Part shown: piece by piece, positions 22,670-35,115 of the stretch
Layout of the letters: each line of letters opens with the position of its first letter
Position numbering within the stretch: position 1 is the stretch's first letter
Origin: Cyclina sinensis
Taxonomy: Eukaryota > Mollusca > Bivalvia > Venerida > Veneridae
NCBI GenBank assembly: GCA_012932295.1
Contig: JAAONU010000002.1
Span: 23,033,770 to 23,097,769, forward strand
DNA length: 64,000 nt
Direction: 5' to 3'
Notes under the pieces: model-generated
The model's database searches: none
What the model was told of the DNA's origin: nothing
What the model saw: the letters and a program-made list of their open reading frames with translations, nothing else
Position numbers and translations under genes: made by a program

Positions 22670-24687
22670 TTAGCTCACTTGAGCACATAGTGCTCATGTG
22701 AGCTTTTAGGATTGGTGATTGTCCGTCGTCCATCCGTCCGTCGTCCACAATTCATTCAAACAACATCTCCCCTGAAACCACTTGGCCAAACTTGATGAAA
22801 CTTGCCTGGGATGTTCCTTGCATAAAGCTCTACCAAGTTTGTTCAAATGATTCTGGTCCATTGCATTTCTGGGTCACAGGAGCTAAAAACAGATTTTAAA
22901 AGTTGGATCTAAAAGTCATCTTCTCCGAAACCACAAGGCCTGGAGCTTTGATATTTGGTATAAAGCGTCATCTAGTGGACCTCTACTGAGTTTGTTCAAA
23001 TTATGTCCCTGTGGTCAAAACTGACACCACCCCAGTGGTCACTTGTTTTACATAGCGTTGTATAGGAAAAACTTTAAAAATCGTCTTGTCAGAAACCATA
23101 AGGCATAGAGCTTAGATATTTGGTGTGTAGCATTGTCTAGTGGACCTCTACCAAGTTTGTTCAAATCATGGCCTCTGGGTCTAAAATGGCCCCACCCCAG
23201 GTGTCACTTGTTTAAAATAGAGTTATATAGGAAAAACCTTGTCAGAAACCATAAGGCATAGAGCTTACATATTTTGTGTGTAGCATTGTCTAGTGGACCT
23301 CTACCAAGTTTGTTCAAATCATGGCCTCTGGGTCAAAAATTGGCCCAGCCCCAGGGGTCACTTGTTTAACATAGAGCTATATAGGAAAAACTTTAAAAAT
23401 CTTCTTATCATAAACCATAAGGCATTGAGCTAAGATATTTGGTGTGTAGCATTGTCTAGTGGATCTCTATCAGGTTTGTTCAAAATATGGCCTCTTGGTC
23501 AAAAATGGCCTTGCCCCAGGGGTCACTTGTTTTACATAGAGTTATATAGGAAAAACTTTAAAAATCTTCTGGTCAGAAACCGTAAAGCCTAGAGCTTAGA
23601 TATTTGGTGTGTAGCATTCTTGTGGACCTCCACTAAGTTTGTTCACATCATAGCCACTGGGTCAAAATAGGCCCAGCCCTGGGGGGTCACTTGTTTACAT
23701 AGAGTTATATAGGAAAAGGTTTTAAAAACCTTCATATAAGAAACCATAAGGCTGAGAGTTAAGATATTTTGTATGTAGCATTGTCTAGAGGACCTCTACC
23801 AGGTTTGTTCAAGTTAGGACCCTAGGTCGAAAATGGCCCCACCCCAGGGGTCACATGTTTTTCATAGAGTTATTTAGGAAAAACTTTAAAAAATCTTCTT
23901 GTCATTAACAACAAGGCCTAGAGTGAAGATATTTGGTGTGCAGTATTATCTTATGGACCTCTATCAAGTTTGTTCATATCATGACCCCTTCGTTAAAATA
24001 AGCCCGGCCCTAGGGGTCACATGTTTTACATAGAATTATATAGGAAAAACTTGAAAATCATCTTGTCAGAAACCACAAGGCCTACAGTTAAGATAATTAT
24101 TTGGTATGCAGCATTGTCTAGAAGACCTCTACCAAGATTGTTAGAAAAATGTTCCTGGGGTCACTGTTGGCCCTGCCCGAGGGGTCACAAGTTTTAAATA
24201 GCAATAAAGAAGAAAATCTTTAAAAATCTTCTTGTTTCAAACCACAAGGCCTAGAATTTTAAAATTTGGCGTGAAGCAAGCTTTAACAAGTTTTCAAGTT
24301 TTATTGAGCAAATCGGCAATACAAACATAACAAGCTTTTTCAAATTGATAGATTAGGCTTAAGGTCACAGAGGCTAAAAATAGATTTATCTTGTGTACCT
24401 CATAGAGCCTTCATTTGTAGACCAATATCTTTGATATTCAGTATATAGGTTCCTTGCAGGGACCTCTACCCATGGGTAGGGTTTGAGATTACTGGGTCAA
24501 GGTCAAGGTCACCATAGTTTATAATAGATATTTCTACTTTCTGTCATAGAGCCTTTATTTATTGACTGATATTTTACGTATTTGGTTTGGAGGAACTTAC
24601 TTCAATTAAAAAATGAAATTCTGCTTAACAGCAAACCTACAGCCAAAGTACTCAGGTGAGCGATGCAGGGCCATCATGGCCCTCTTG
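22670..24687 (+). mobile_element. Family i element, complete, nested
   Basis: Head TAGCTCACTTGAGCAC with a GTGCTC hairpin, a CGTCCATCCGTCCGTCG spacer, about seven ~175-bp units, and the common tail (CTACCCATGGGTAGGG, CTCAGGTGAGCGATGCAGGG, hairpin, CTCTTG). The interrupted host unit can be followed from 22669 into 24700, placing this insertion later than its host. Confidence 0.65.
24291..24328 (-). mobile_element. Very short LINE-like 3' tail
   Basis: A 38-bp insertion is flanked by AACAAG on both sides (24285-24290 and 24329-24334) inside the element at 22670-24687. Related repeat copies lack it. Read on the minus strand it ends GCTCAATAAAACTTGAAAA, like the 3' end of a mollusc LINE with its polyadenylation signal. 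It is an extremely 5'-truncated retrotransposition event, by inference. Confidence 0.5.
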
Positions 24688-25160
24688 TTTTTTTTCTATT
24701 CTAAAATCTTGTCCACGCTTCATCTCTAAAACCACTTGAGGAATTTCATTGAACTTAACAGGAGTGTTTGTCACCAAGCCTAGTTGTGCCTTTCATCAGG
24801 AGATTCCACTTGATTTATTTTTGCTAGAGTTATGGGTACTTAGTCATTTTTTTTTTACACTAACTTAATATAATAAAGTCTACATACACTTCATCTCCAA
24901 AACTGCTTGGAGGATTTCATTGAAACTTCACAGGAATGTTTGACACCAAGCCTAGACTTAGCATTTCTTCAGGAGTTTTTGCTTAGTGACTTTTTACTCT
25001 ACTTTCTATATTTAAATCTACTCCACACCTTTTCTCCAAAACCACTTGGAGGATTTCATTGGAACTTCACAGGAATGTTTGTCACCAAACCTGGCTGTGC
25101 ATATCGTCAGGAGTTTCTGTTCGGATTATTATTGGCAGTGTTATGGGTCCTTAGTCATTT
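24688..25160 (+). repeat. Tandem units of ~140 bp
   Basis: Three to four units with CTTCATCTCCAAAACCACTT, GAGGATTTCATTGAAACTTC and AGGAATGTTTGTCACCAAGC. They continue the fragment interrupted at 22669 and are cut at 25161 by the next head. Confidence 0.55.
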
Positions 25161-27268
25161 TTAGCTCGACTTTTTTTGGAAAAAAAAATTGAGTTATTGC
25201 TATAGTCGTGGTGTCGTTGTTTTGCCACTGCCGTTGCCGTTCCCATCCGAAAACTTCAACATTGATCATAGCTTTTTTATTCCTTGATGGATTATCTTCA
25301 TACTTGGACACAACAACCCTTTGGACAAGACCTTAAAGTAGACCAGACTAAACTTGACTTTGCCTTTTAAATGACCTTTAAATTCAAGGTCAAAATATTT
25401 AATTTTGCTAAAACTGGCCATAACTTTATTAAAAGTAGGTGGATTGTCTTCAGACTTGGACTCAACAACCCTTTAGACAAGACTTTCAAGTAGGCAAGAA
25501 TTAACTTGACCTTGACTCTTAAATGACCTTCACTTTTAAAGTCAAAATATTGAATATTGCTTAAATTAGCCATAACTTAATTATTACTAGGTGGATTGTC
25601 TTCATACTTGGACACACCAACCCTTTGGACAAGATCTTCGAGTGGACTAGACTCAACTTGACCTTGACTCATAAATGACCTTCACCTTCAAGGTCAAATA
25701 ATTGAATTTTGCTAAAATTGTCCATAACTTTGTTATTTATCATTGGATTTGAGTTATATTTGGACAAAACAACACTTATGACAAAACGGACATGTTGATT
25801 AACTCACATATGACCATGACCTATAAATGACCTTGACCATCAAGGTCAGATGATTGATTTTTGCTGAAATGGTCAAAACTTTTTCGTTTATTTATAAATT
25901 TGATTCATACTTGGACAAAACAACCTTTTATGACTAAACGGACATGTTGATTAACTTACATATGACAATGACCTATAAATGACCTTGAACGTCAAGGTCG
26001 GATGATTGAATTTTGCTAAAATGGTCATAACTTCTTCGTTTATATATAAATTTGATTCATATTTGGACAAAACAACACTTATGACAAATCTGACATTATA
26101 ATTATTTCAAGTTTGACCTTAACCTTTAAATGACCTTGACAGAAAAGGCCAAGTCATTGAATTTCGTTAAAACTGACCATAATTTTGTTATTTATAGTTG
26201 GATTTGAATCAGACTTGGACAAAAGAACACTTATGACAAAACCGACATGATAAAATTTTTAAGTTTGACCTTAACCTTAAAATGACCATTAACATCAAGG
26301 TCAAATGATTGATTTTTGCTCAGATTGTCATAACTTTCTTTTTTATGGTTGGATTTGATTTATACTTTGAGAAAACAACAATTATGACAGAACCGACATA
26401 CTGAATAACTCAGGTATGACCATAACCTAAATATGACCTTGACCGTCAAGGTCAGATGATTGATTTTTGCTTAAATGGTCATAACTTTTTCGTTCATTTG
26501 TAAATTTGATTCACACTTGGACAAAACAGATGAAAACAAGGTCAGATGATTGATTTTTGCTCAGATTGTCATAACTTTTGTATTTGTTTATCGATTTGAC
26601 TCATACTTGGACAAAACAACACTTATAACAAATCAGACATGTTGAAATACTCAAGAGTGACCATGACCTAAAAATGACCTTGACCGTCAAGGTCAGATGT
26701 TTGAATTTTTCCTAAATTGTCATATCTTTGTCATTATTAATTTATAGATTTGATTCATACTTGGACAAAACAATACTTTTGACAAATCCAAAATTTTGAT
26801 ACAAGTTTGACCTTGATCTTAAAAAATGACCTAGACTTGCTCGATCAAATTATTTAATTTTGCTAAAATTGATCATAACTGTTTAATTTATGGTTGTCTT
26901 GATTCATACTTGGACAAAACAACACTTTTGACTTAACTTACAATTCAAATATTACCTTGGCCTTTAAATGACCTTGAAATTGCTTATCTTCACTTTATCT
27001 TTGTTTTTAATTGATGTAGTGATTTCATGCTTAGACATTACTACCCTATAGACAATATCTCCAAAGAAGGTTAATGTGAACTTGGCCTTGACCTTTAAGG
27101 TCAAATTTCTGAATGTTGCTAAAATTGGCTGTAACTTTGTTTTGTATGAATTTGCTATTTATAATTTTGTTTCATTTAAAATCCCTTCACCACAATGTGC
27201 TTCCTCTGATGTGTTTGCCTTTGGAAAAAGAAAAAAGTCCAGCGTGGCCCCCACTTGTGGTGGCTCAT
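25161..27268 (+). mobile_element. Family iii element, complete (AGCTCGAC head)
   Basis: The head TTAGCTCGACTTTTTTTGG is followed by a CpG-containing leader (GTCGTTGTTTTGCCACTGCC). About a dozen ~130-145-bp units contain AAATGACCTTGACCGTCAAGG, TTTTGCTAAAATGG, CATAACTTT and CATACTTGGACAAAACAAC. The tail holds AAAAAGTCCAGC, a GGCCCCCACTTGTGGTGGC hairpin and TCATG. The head AGCTCGACTTTTT and the subterminal AAAAAGTC-AGC pair as in other families. Many TCAAGGTCA sites occur in the array. Confidence 0.65.
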
Positions 27269-27950
27269 GTTTACTATAACTTTCATATTAAAATTTTGCC
27301 CAAGCTACATCTCCAGAACCGCATTGGGAATTTTAATTTATATAAATCATCAGTAGAGGTTTAAAATAAAACAATATTGTTCTTATTCAAGGCCAAACTC
27401 ACAGCTTTGTGTTTCAATGAATAATTATGTCTTCAAACTTCATATAAGAAACAGAAGGAGAAAAACATTACTTTACCATTTACCTTCAGTTCATGCTCTA
27501 TTTTTTATCTAATCTCTTTTCCACAGGCTTATTCAATTATATATTTACATCAGTTTCATTTCAAAGCTACATTTCGCGGGCATATGTCAATTTTCAGTGA
27601 CAGCTCTGTTTTGTTATGGTAGATCTTGTATTTATATCAGGTATCATATTTGATATTAAGCATTTTGAGCAAGAAAATACCTATAAAAACAAAATGATCA
27701 GAATTAAACACTTTTTCCTTTCTTAATAGCATTGGAGAGATACTTCATAATGTTTAAAGAAAAAAAATAGAAAAGGGGACCTCATTAGGTTTGCAACCCA
27801 CAGCCTTTAGTTTCCATGCAATTTGACATTAATTCTAATCTTTTAAATTACTTTTCAGTGAGGCGGTAATGTATTAGGAGGATTCTAACTTAATGTGGCC
27901 CTGTACAAAAGCTAAAAGAATGTTAAAGTTTTTACAATTAATTCTACAAT
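27269..27950. other. Non-repetitive AT-rich sequence
   Basis: No gene, RNA or repeat recognised. Confidence 0.35.
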
Positions 27951-28393
27951 ATTTATATGTCATGTCCCCAGGTTGAAAATTTGCCCTGCCCCAGGGGTTA
28001 CTTAAATTACATATTTCAGACTTACTTAATTTCAATTAAATCTTCCTCTCTGACACCTAAAATCCTAAAGCTTAGATATTTGGCCTGTAGCACTACCTAG
28101 TGGACCTCTACAAAATTTGTTTTAAACATGACCCCAGGGTCAAAATTATAATAAAACAAATTAAATCATCTTCTGTTTAGAGCTCTACAAGTCATAGAGC
28201 TTAGATATTTGGCAAGTAGCATTGCCTAGTGGATGTCTACAAAAGTTTCATAAATGATGCCCCTGGGGAGTATATGAATTATTGATGGCCCCTCACCAAT
28301 GTGACCAAGTGACCTACTTCTGCATTGACAAATTATGACCTTTTATAGCAATGAGTCTCAGATGAGCGAGTTAGGCCCATCATGGCCACATTG
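27951..28393 (+). mobile_element. Decayed 3' part of a family i-type element
   Basis: Two to three diverged units (TTGCCCTGCCCCAGGGGTTA, TAGTGGACCTCTACAAAATT) and a decayed tail CTCAGATGAGCGAGTTAGG ending CATCATGGCCACATTG. It resembles the element ending at 19226. Confidence 0.5.
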
Positions 28394-28784
28394 TTTTAGA
28401 ATGTTGATGAACTTGGTATGGATATTTTATGTTATTGTATAATGGTTAAAATACATACTGATTTGTAAATATTTCATTTGTTAAATTTGAATTTTTTCTA
28501 AATACCAATGAATTATTCATTAGATTGTTTGAACAAAAAACTAAAATATTGAGTTATTATCCCTAACTGAGTTTACACTGGAGGGAACTGATATTGTAAA
28601 TAGTTTATTTGTTAGATATAATTATCTGGTTTTTAAATATCAATTAATTATTCATAAGGTGATTATTAAAAATGTAAATATTCATTTATTTTTACTTTCT
28701 GTTTTTAACACTGGAGTGAATAATAGATTTTCTTTGTGTTGGACTATCAAGAAATTTAGATCTTAGGATAAATGAAATACATTT

Positions 28785-29035
28785 AAGCTCACTTAAGCTC
28801 AAAGTAAAGTGCTATGAGTTGAGCTTTTGGGATAGCATTATGTGTTTTGCATGCATGTATCATTATTGATAATTTTCTAAAAACAATATCTACTCATTTA
28901 TCACATGGTAGATTTTTACTAAAGGACAAAGTAATGATCTTTTATGTGGCCTACAAAAGCTGTAGAAATGGTTCCAGTCTAGTGCAAAAGTAGGTCATAA
29001 GAGCTAGAAAGAGTTCTTAAAAATGAAGTCTTTGA
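28785..29035 (+). mobile_element. Degenerate 5' end of a family i-type element
   Basis: TTAAGCTCACTTAAGCTCAAA with a hairpin-like continuation and the internal block CACATGGTAGATTTTTAC as at 21980. Diverged ~170-bp units of the same kind, plus orientation, resume near 32160-32880 (for example TGTAGCATTACTTCATGGAT), so the element was probably split by the 29036-32159 material. Confidence 0.4.
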
Positions 29036-30115
29036 AAGACAGCCCAATCGCGCTGCTAGAAATCGCGATGTAACGAAATAACGGTGTACTATGAAAAAAG
29101 TGATCGGTCCAGTCATTGTTTGTTCTTTATTCAATTAAGAAAAATGCGATTTAACAAAAAATTGCGATTGAGCGAACAATTTTCAAGGTCTCATAATGTA
29201 ATTAGAGTGAAATAAAGTTGCAATATAGCGAATTGCCGTCAGACAGGTGTTTTCACCCCTCTTTGAATGATACATATTGCTCGCGCAGATCGCTTTTGTT
29301 TATTATTATTATTGCCCCAAGCGATAGTTGGACGATGTGCTGCAAACATCCATTCTACAATTAAGAATAAAGCTATCCGAGGAGTGTCGTTCTTCCAAAC
29401 CAATATAGACAAAAATCTTTGTAAACATAACATATATTTTATTCGACAAAATTGTAAACATACAACTTATAGTCTAATACAAACAATATATGTAAGGCAT
29501 AACACGTAAGTAGTTCCTAAACATTTAGCTGAGAAGTTTTTTTAAAAATCAAAGCATTCATGTGTCATCATTCATTTCAAAAATGCAAGGTACTCGACTA
29601 TTAATTAGAACAGAAACATTGATTTACAGCTTATTTCCTCTATACAACATAATTAAACCTTATATGGTCAGACATGTATTAAACTCACAAGACACAACAA
29701 AGAAATAGGGGCGATGATCTTGGCAGTTACGCCCTTTCATTGAAAGCATAATATAAGTAACTTGCCAAGATTAAGAGTCTGAACATTTGTTCTTTACTCA
29801 ATCACAATTGTATTAAATGTGTGATACAAAATAACTATAGACTTAAAACAGTGTAAACTTACAGTTGTGTACTGATTCAATGTGTTACGTTAGTGCACAC
29901 GTATCTATTCAGTGCTACCTTTCTACGACACTAGCCAATGTTCATTTTATATTGTTTTATAATTGCATTAATGTTGTATTGATTGATAACATGTAAATAA
30001 GCAATAAAAATAACATCAAATGTTCCATCTTTCTTTATTGTTTAAGTCTTAATTGACTCTGACATATCTAACAACATTGACAGTTTATGATTGTATTAAC
30101 GGCGGGTAAGGATAA
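29036..30115. other. Non-coding block with repeated GCGAT/GCGAA motifs
   Basis: GAAATCGCGATGTAACG, AATGCGATTTAAC, TTGCGATTGAGCG and TAGCGAATTGCC recur at 29050-29240, and AATGCGATACTAC occurs at 32129-32141 beyond the nested element. This looks like an unclassified mobile element interrupted by the next one. No gene is supported. Confidence 0.35.
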
Positions 30116-32109
30116 CAAGAGGGCCATGATGGCCCTGGATCGCTCACCTGAGTACTTAGGTTTGCTGTTAAGCAGTATTTCATTTTTTAATTGAAAATAT
30201 GTAAGTGCCTACAAACCAAATATGTAAAATATCAGTCAATAAATAAAGGCTCTATGACAGAAAGTAGAAATATCTATTATAAGCTATGGTGACCTTGACC
30301 TTGACCCAGTGACCTCAAACCCTACCCATGGGTAGAGGTCCATGCTAGGAACCTCTATACTGAATATCAAAGATATTGGTCTATAAATGAAGGCTCTATG
30401 AGGTACAGTAGATAAATCTACTTTTAGCCTCCGTGACCTTTAACCTAATCCAATAATTTGAAAAAGCTTGATAAAGCTTGCTTCATGCCAAATTTTAAAA
30501 TTCTAGGCCTTGTGGTTTCAGACAAGAAGATTTTTAAAGATTTTCGTCTATATTGTTATTTAAAACTTGTGACCCCTCAGGCGGGGCCAATAGTGACCCT
30601 AGGGACATTTTTCTAACAAACTTGGTAGAGGTCCACTAGACAATGCTACACACCAAATATCTAAGCTCTATAACTTACGGTTTCTGATAAGAAGATTTTT
30701 TTAAGATTTTCCTATATAACTCTATGTAAAACAAGTGACCCCCGAGGCGGGGCCATTTTTGACCTAGAGGCCAGGATTTGAACAAACTTGGTAGAGGTCC
30801 ACTAGACAATGCTACATACCAAATATCTTAACTGTAGGCCTTCTTGTTTCTGACAAGAAGATTTTTTAGTTTTTCCTATATAACTCTATGTAAAACAAGT
30901 GACCCCTGGGGCAGGGCCATTTTTGACCCAGAGGCCAGGATTTGAACAAATTTGGTAGAGGTCCACCAGACAATGCTTCACACCAAATATCTAAGCTCTA
31001 TAACTTACGGTTTCTGACAAGAAGATTTTTTAAGATTTTCCTCTATAACTCAATGTAAAACTAGTGGCCCCTGGGGCGGGGTCATTTTTGACCCAGAGGC
31101 CAGGATTTGAACAAGCTTGGTAGAGGTCCACTAGACAATGCTTCACACCAAATATCTAAGCTCTATAACTTACAGTTTCTGACAAGAAGATTTTTTAAGA
31201 TTTTCCTATTATAACTCTATGTAAAACTAGTGGCCCCTGGGGCGGGGCCATTTTTGACCCAGAAGACAGGATTTGAACAAACTTGGTAGAGGTTCACTAG
31301 ACAATGCTACACACCAAATATCTAAGCTCTATAACTTACGGTTTCTGACAAGAAGGTTTTTTAAGATTTTCCTATATAACTCTATGTAAAACTAGTGGCC
31401 CCTGGGGCGGGGTCAGTTTTGACCCAGAGGCCAGGATTTGAACAAACTTGGTAGAGGTCCACTAGACAATGCTACACACCAAATATCTAAGCTCTATAAC
31501 TTACGGTTTCTGACAAGAAGATTTTTTTTAGATTTTCTTATATAACTCTATGTAAAACTAGTGGCCCCTGGGGCGGGGCCATTTTTGACCCAGAGGACAG
31601 GATTTGAACAAACTTGGTAGAGGTCCACTAGACAATGCTACACACCAAATATCTAAGCTCTAGGCCTTGCAGTTTCTGACAAGAAGATTTTCAAGTTTTC
31701 CCTATATAACTCTATGTAAAATCAACTGACCCCTGGGGTGGGGTCAGTTTTGTCCCCAGGGACATAATTTGAACAAACTTGGTAGAGGTCCACTAGATGA
31801 TGCTTCATACCAAATATCCAAGCTCCAGGCCTTGTTGTTTCGGACAAGAAGATTTTTAAAGATCCAACTTATAAAATCTATTTTTAGCTCCAGTGAACCA
31901 GAAATTCAATGGACCAGAACCATTTGAACAATCTTGGTAGAGCTTCATGCAAGGAACATCCCAGGCAAGTTTCATTAAATTTGCCCCATTGGTTTCAGAG
32001 GAGATGTCGTTTGAATGAAAAGTTGACGACGGACGGACTGACGGACGGATGACGGACAAAGACCGATCAGAAAAGCTCACTCTGAGCACTTTGTGCTCAG
32101 ATGAGCTAA
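30116..32109 (-). mobile_element. Family i element, complete
   Basis: In minus orientation the tail (CAAGAGGGCCATGATGGCCC, then TCGCTCACCTGAGTAC) lies at 30116-30155 and the head (GAGCACTTTGTGCTCAGATG then AGCTAA) ends at 32109. About eight well-preserved ~155-175-bp units lie between. It is one of the least diverged copies in the window. Confidence 0.7.
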
Positions 32110-32159
32110 AAATGTGGTTCTACAAAAAATGCGATACTACAAAAATTCTACAGAGTACG

Positions 32160-32880
32160 ATATATATACATAGCATTGCAAATGGACTGTACATGAATTG
32201 AATCTACTGTCACCTTCTGGTATTCAACAAAAGTTTTATAAATCATTACTTTGGGCATAAAAATAGCCCTGCCCTTAGCCCTCACTGAGATTACATAGAC
32301 TATAGTCTGAAACTACATCTTAGAGCTTGGATATTTGGCATGTAGCATTACTTCATGGATCTCTACAAAATTTATATAAATCATGCCTCAGGGTTAAAAT
32401 TAGCCCGGCCTTTGTGGTCAAAAAGATTACATGGACTTGTATATGAAAACACATTTAAATCATCTTCTCGTAAACAACAGGTCCTAGAGCTTAGTTACTT
32501 TGCATGAAGCATTGTTCTGTGGACATCTACAGATTATAGTTTTATAAGTGATGCTCCTACGTCTAAAATGGTCCTACCCAAGGACTTTTATTTTACATCG
32601 ATGTGTTTAGGAATCAGACTACTAGCCAGCAGCTACTGCCAAGAGGGTAGATATTTGGCCTGTAGTATAATGTTGTGACCCTTTGCCAAAGTTATTTATA
32701 TCTTTCCATAAACACAAAATTTGCTAGGCCCTGGTGGTCACTTACTTCACATAAACTTGTATAGGAAAATGCATTTATATCTCTTTCTGCTAAAAACATG
32801 GCCTAAAGCTTAGGTATTCTGCATATAACAATGCCTTGTGTATTTATACTAAATGTATAATACAGTGCCATCCATAAATT
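32160..32880 (+). repeat. Diverged family i-type units
   Basis: Four decayed units with GCATGTAGCATTACTTCATGG-like blocks, AGCCCGGCCTTTGTGGTCA and TTAGATATTTGGC-like blocks. They probably belong to the element whose head is at 28785. Confidence 0.4.
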
Positions 32881-33044
32881 GGAAAATTCATTTTGGTTAA
32901 TATGCAAAGTACTCGTCTGATTCAGAAATATTTATAGCATCAAATAAGTGCAAATGACTGTTACCTGCAAAAAATACAGAAGACACTCAAAGAAAATCCA
33001 AAATATGACATCAATTTATACATCTTTTTTAAAGGAAATTGAAA

Positions 33045-34178
33045 CAAGAGGGCCATGATGGCCCTGTATCGCTCACCTGAGTATGACTGCTTTTAACAAA
33101 GTTGCTATGGACCTGGTTAATTGACCCTAGATGACCCATATTTGAACCTGACCTAGAAATTATTGAAACAATCTCTTTGACAAATTTCAAGGTTATTTGT
33201 ACTGAAAATGTTACCTCTTGAGTGTTAACAAGGTTTTTCCATATTTGGGCTCTATGACCTAGTTTTTTTTACCTAGATGTCCCATATTCGAACTTGAGCT
33301 AGAAATTATAGAAACAATCTCTCTGACAAGTTTCCAGGATATTTGGACTGAAAAAGTAGCCTGTAGAGTGTTAACAAGGTTTTTCGATATTTAGGCTCTG
33401 TGACCTAGTTTTTGACCCCAGATAACCCATATCCAAACTTGAGCTATAAATCATCAAAACAACCTTTCTGACAAATTTCAAGGACATTTGGACTGAAAAT
33501 GTAGCCTCTAGAGTGTTTACAAAGTTTTTCGATATCTGGGCTCTGTGACATAGTTTTCGACTCCGGATGACCCATATTCAAACTTGAGCTAGAAACCATA
33601 GAATTAAGCTTTCTGACAATATTCAGGTTATTTGGAATTAAAATGTTACCTCTAGAGTGTTAACAAGTTTTTTTCCATATTTGAGCTCTGTGACCTAGTT
33701 TGTGACCCCAGATGACCCATATTCAACTTTGATCTTGAAATCCTTAAGGCAACCTTTCTGACAAATTTCCAGATTATTTAGGCTAAAAATGCAACCTCTA
33801 GTGTTAACAAGATTTTTCTATTTTTGAGCTCTGTGACCTAGTTTTTGAACCCAGATGACCCATATTCGAAATTGAGCTACAAATCATTGATAGAATCTTT
33901 CTGACACATTTCCAGGATATTTGGACTGAAAAAGTAGCCTCTAGAGTGTTAACAAGGTTTTTCTATATTTTGGCTCTGTGACCTAGTTTTCCAACCCTGA
34001 TAACCAATGTTCGAACTCGTCCGAGATATTAATGAGACAAACATCCTGACCAAGTTTCATGACAATTGAGGCAAAAATGTGACCACTAGAGTGTTAACAA
34101 ACTAATTGTGGAAGGACGGACGAGGGACAAAAGGTGATCAGAAAAGCTAACTCTGTCACTACGTGACAGGTGAGCTAA
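33045..34178 (-). mobile_element. Family iv array with family i ends
   Basis: Tail CAAGAGGGCCATGATGGCCC and GCTCACCTGAGTATGAC at the left. About six ~140-bp units (AACCTTGTTAACACTC type) lie in the middle. A head with hairpin GTCACTACGTGAC and AGGTGAGCTAA is at the right. The array matches 19295-21488, but the head differs. Confidence 0.6.
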
Positions 34179-34352
34179 ATAGTAAAAAATTATGCATTCA
34201 AATAAGTTTTACAGATTGTTTATCTTTTTCATGCAGTAAGTATGCCTCTGACATTTTCCAACACTAAACTATTTAGTCCCAGTATCATGAATGTACACCT
34301 CCAGACCTCATTTAATAAGCAAAACAAACATTAAAGTTTGATGTCAAAATAT

Positions 34353-34358
34353 TTTATT
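34353..34358 (-). terminator. Poly(A) signal AATAAA
   Basis: AATAAA on the minus strand, 113 bases after the stop codon of the exon at 34471-35115, followed by an AT-rich stretch. Confidence 0.5.
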
Positions 34359-34470
34359 TGTCAAATTACACCATACAGAATAATGATGATTAAATATTTT
34401 TAAACACTTACTACAGATGACATAATTATGACATAAATGAGTGACATAAATCATGCATCAGATCCTGTTC

Positions 34471-35115
34471 TCAGTCTTTGGAGCCAAACGGTGAATTTCT
34501 GTATTCATCAAAGTATGGAGTTGCATAACCTCCGCCATCGAACAACTGCAAGAATCTTTCTGAACGAAACTGTGTGCACTTATCACACACACAATTAATC
34601 TGGCATTTCATTTCATACCATTCTTGATATCTTGCAGCTGACGTGTACCTTTTTTTGAACTTATGAAAGCTCCTGTCAACATTTTGGCATAAAAATGATG
34701 GAAGTCTGCATTCATTAAAACGATCTTCAACTGGATTTTTGTATCCATGGCTCAAAAGCTGATGCATGGCTTTTAAATAAGGTTTCATTTGACCTACTGG
34801 AATTGTAGGACATAATGAGTCAACAAGTTTTTCATCCAGCAACAAGAAACAAATAATATCAACTATTTCATAGAAATAATCTAAAGAGCAATGTTCATTA
34901 CATTCTATACATTTCAAGAAATGATTGAATGCTTCATGACTAAACATTTTCATGTGAACTGTCTCCGCCAAATTACCTTTGATATCAGAACAATGATTCC
35001 TTTGCAGCATCTGCAATAATTCTGATGAGTTGTATAATACTTCATTTACTTTGGTGGGGGGCACCACAACAATGTTGTCACCAAAGTTAAATGAAAAGTT
35101 ACATAAGCAAGCCAT
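34471..35115 (-). CDS. Unknown protein, 214-residue exon
   Basis: ATG at 35115 in a good start context (CCAGATGG), open to TGA at 34471. The same CAG|ATGG could instead be a 3' splice site, since TTCTTTCTTAAGGATCCAG precedes it. The frame is closed a little further upstream. The protein is Cys- and His-rich without a clean zinc-finger spacing: C-x-x-C-x-x-x-C near residues 88-95 (CIECNEHC), then a hydrophobic FYEIVDIICFLLL helix, a charged central part, and CQINCVCDKC near 180-190. The C-terminus is GGYATPYFDEYRNSPFG. I do not recognise the family. Its length, low repeat content and following poly(A) signal argue for a real gene. Confidence 0.6.
   Translation of the reverse strand: MACLCNFSFNFGDNIVVVPPTKVNEVLYNSSELLQMLQRNHCSDIKGNLAETVHMKMFSHEAFNHFLKCIECNEHCSLDYFYEIVDIICFLLLDEKLVDSLCPTIPVGQMKPYLKAMHQLLSHGYKNPVEDRFNECRLPSFLCQNVDRSFHKFKKRYTSAARYQEWYEMKCQINCVCDKCTQFRSERFLQLFDGGGYATPYFDEYRNSPFGSKD

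Noticed and set aside
29239..29509. Overlapping frames on both strands
   Set aside because: No splice signals, coding character or recognised motif. They lie in an unclassified repeat-like block.
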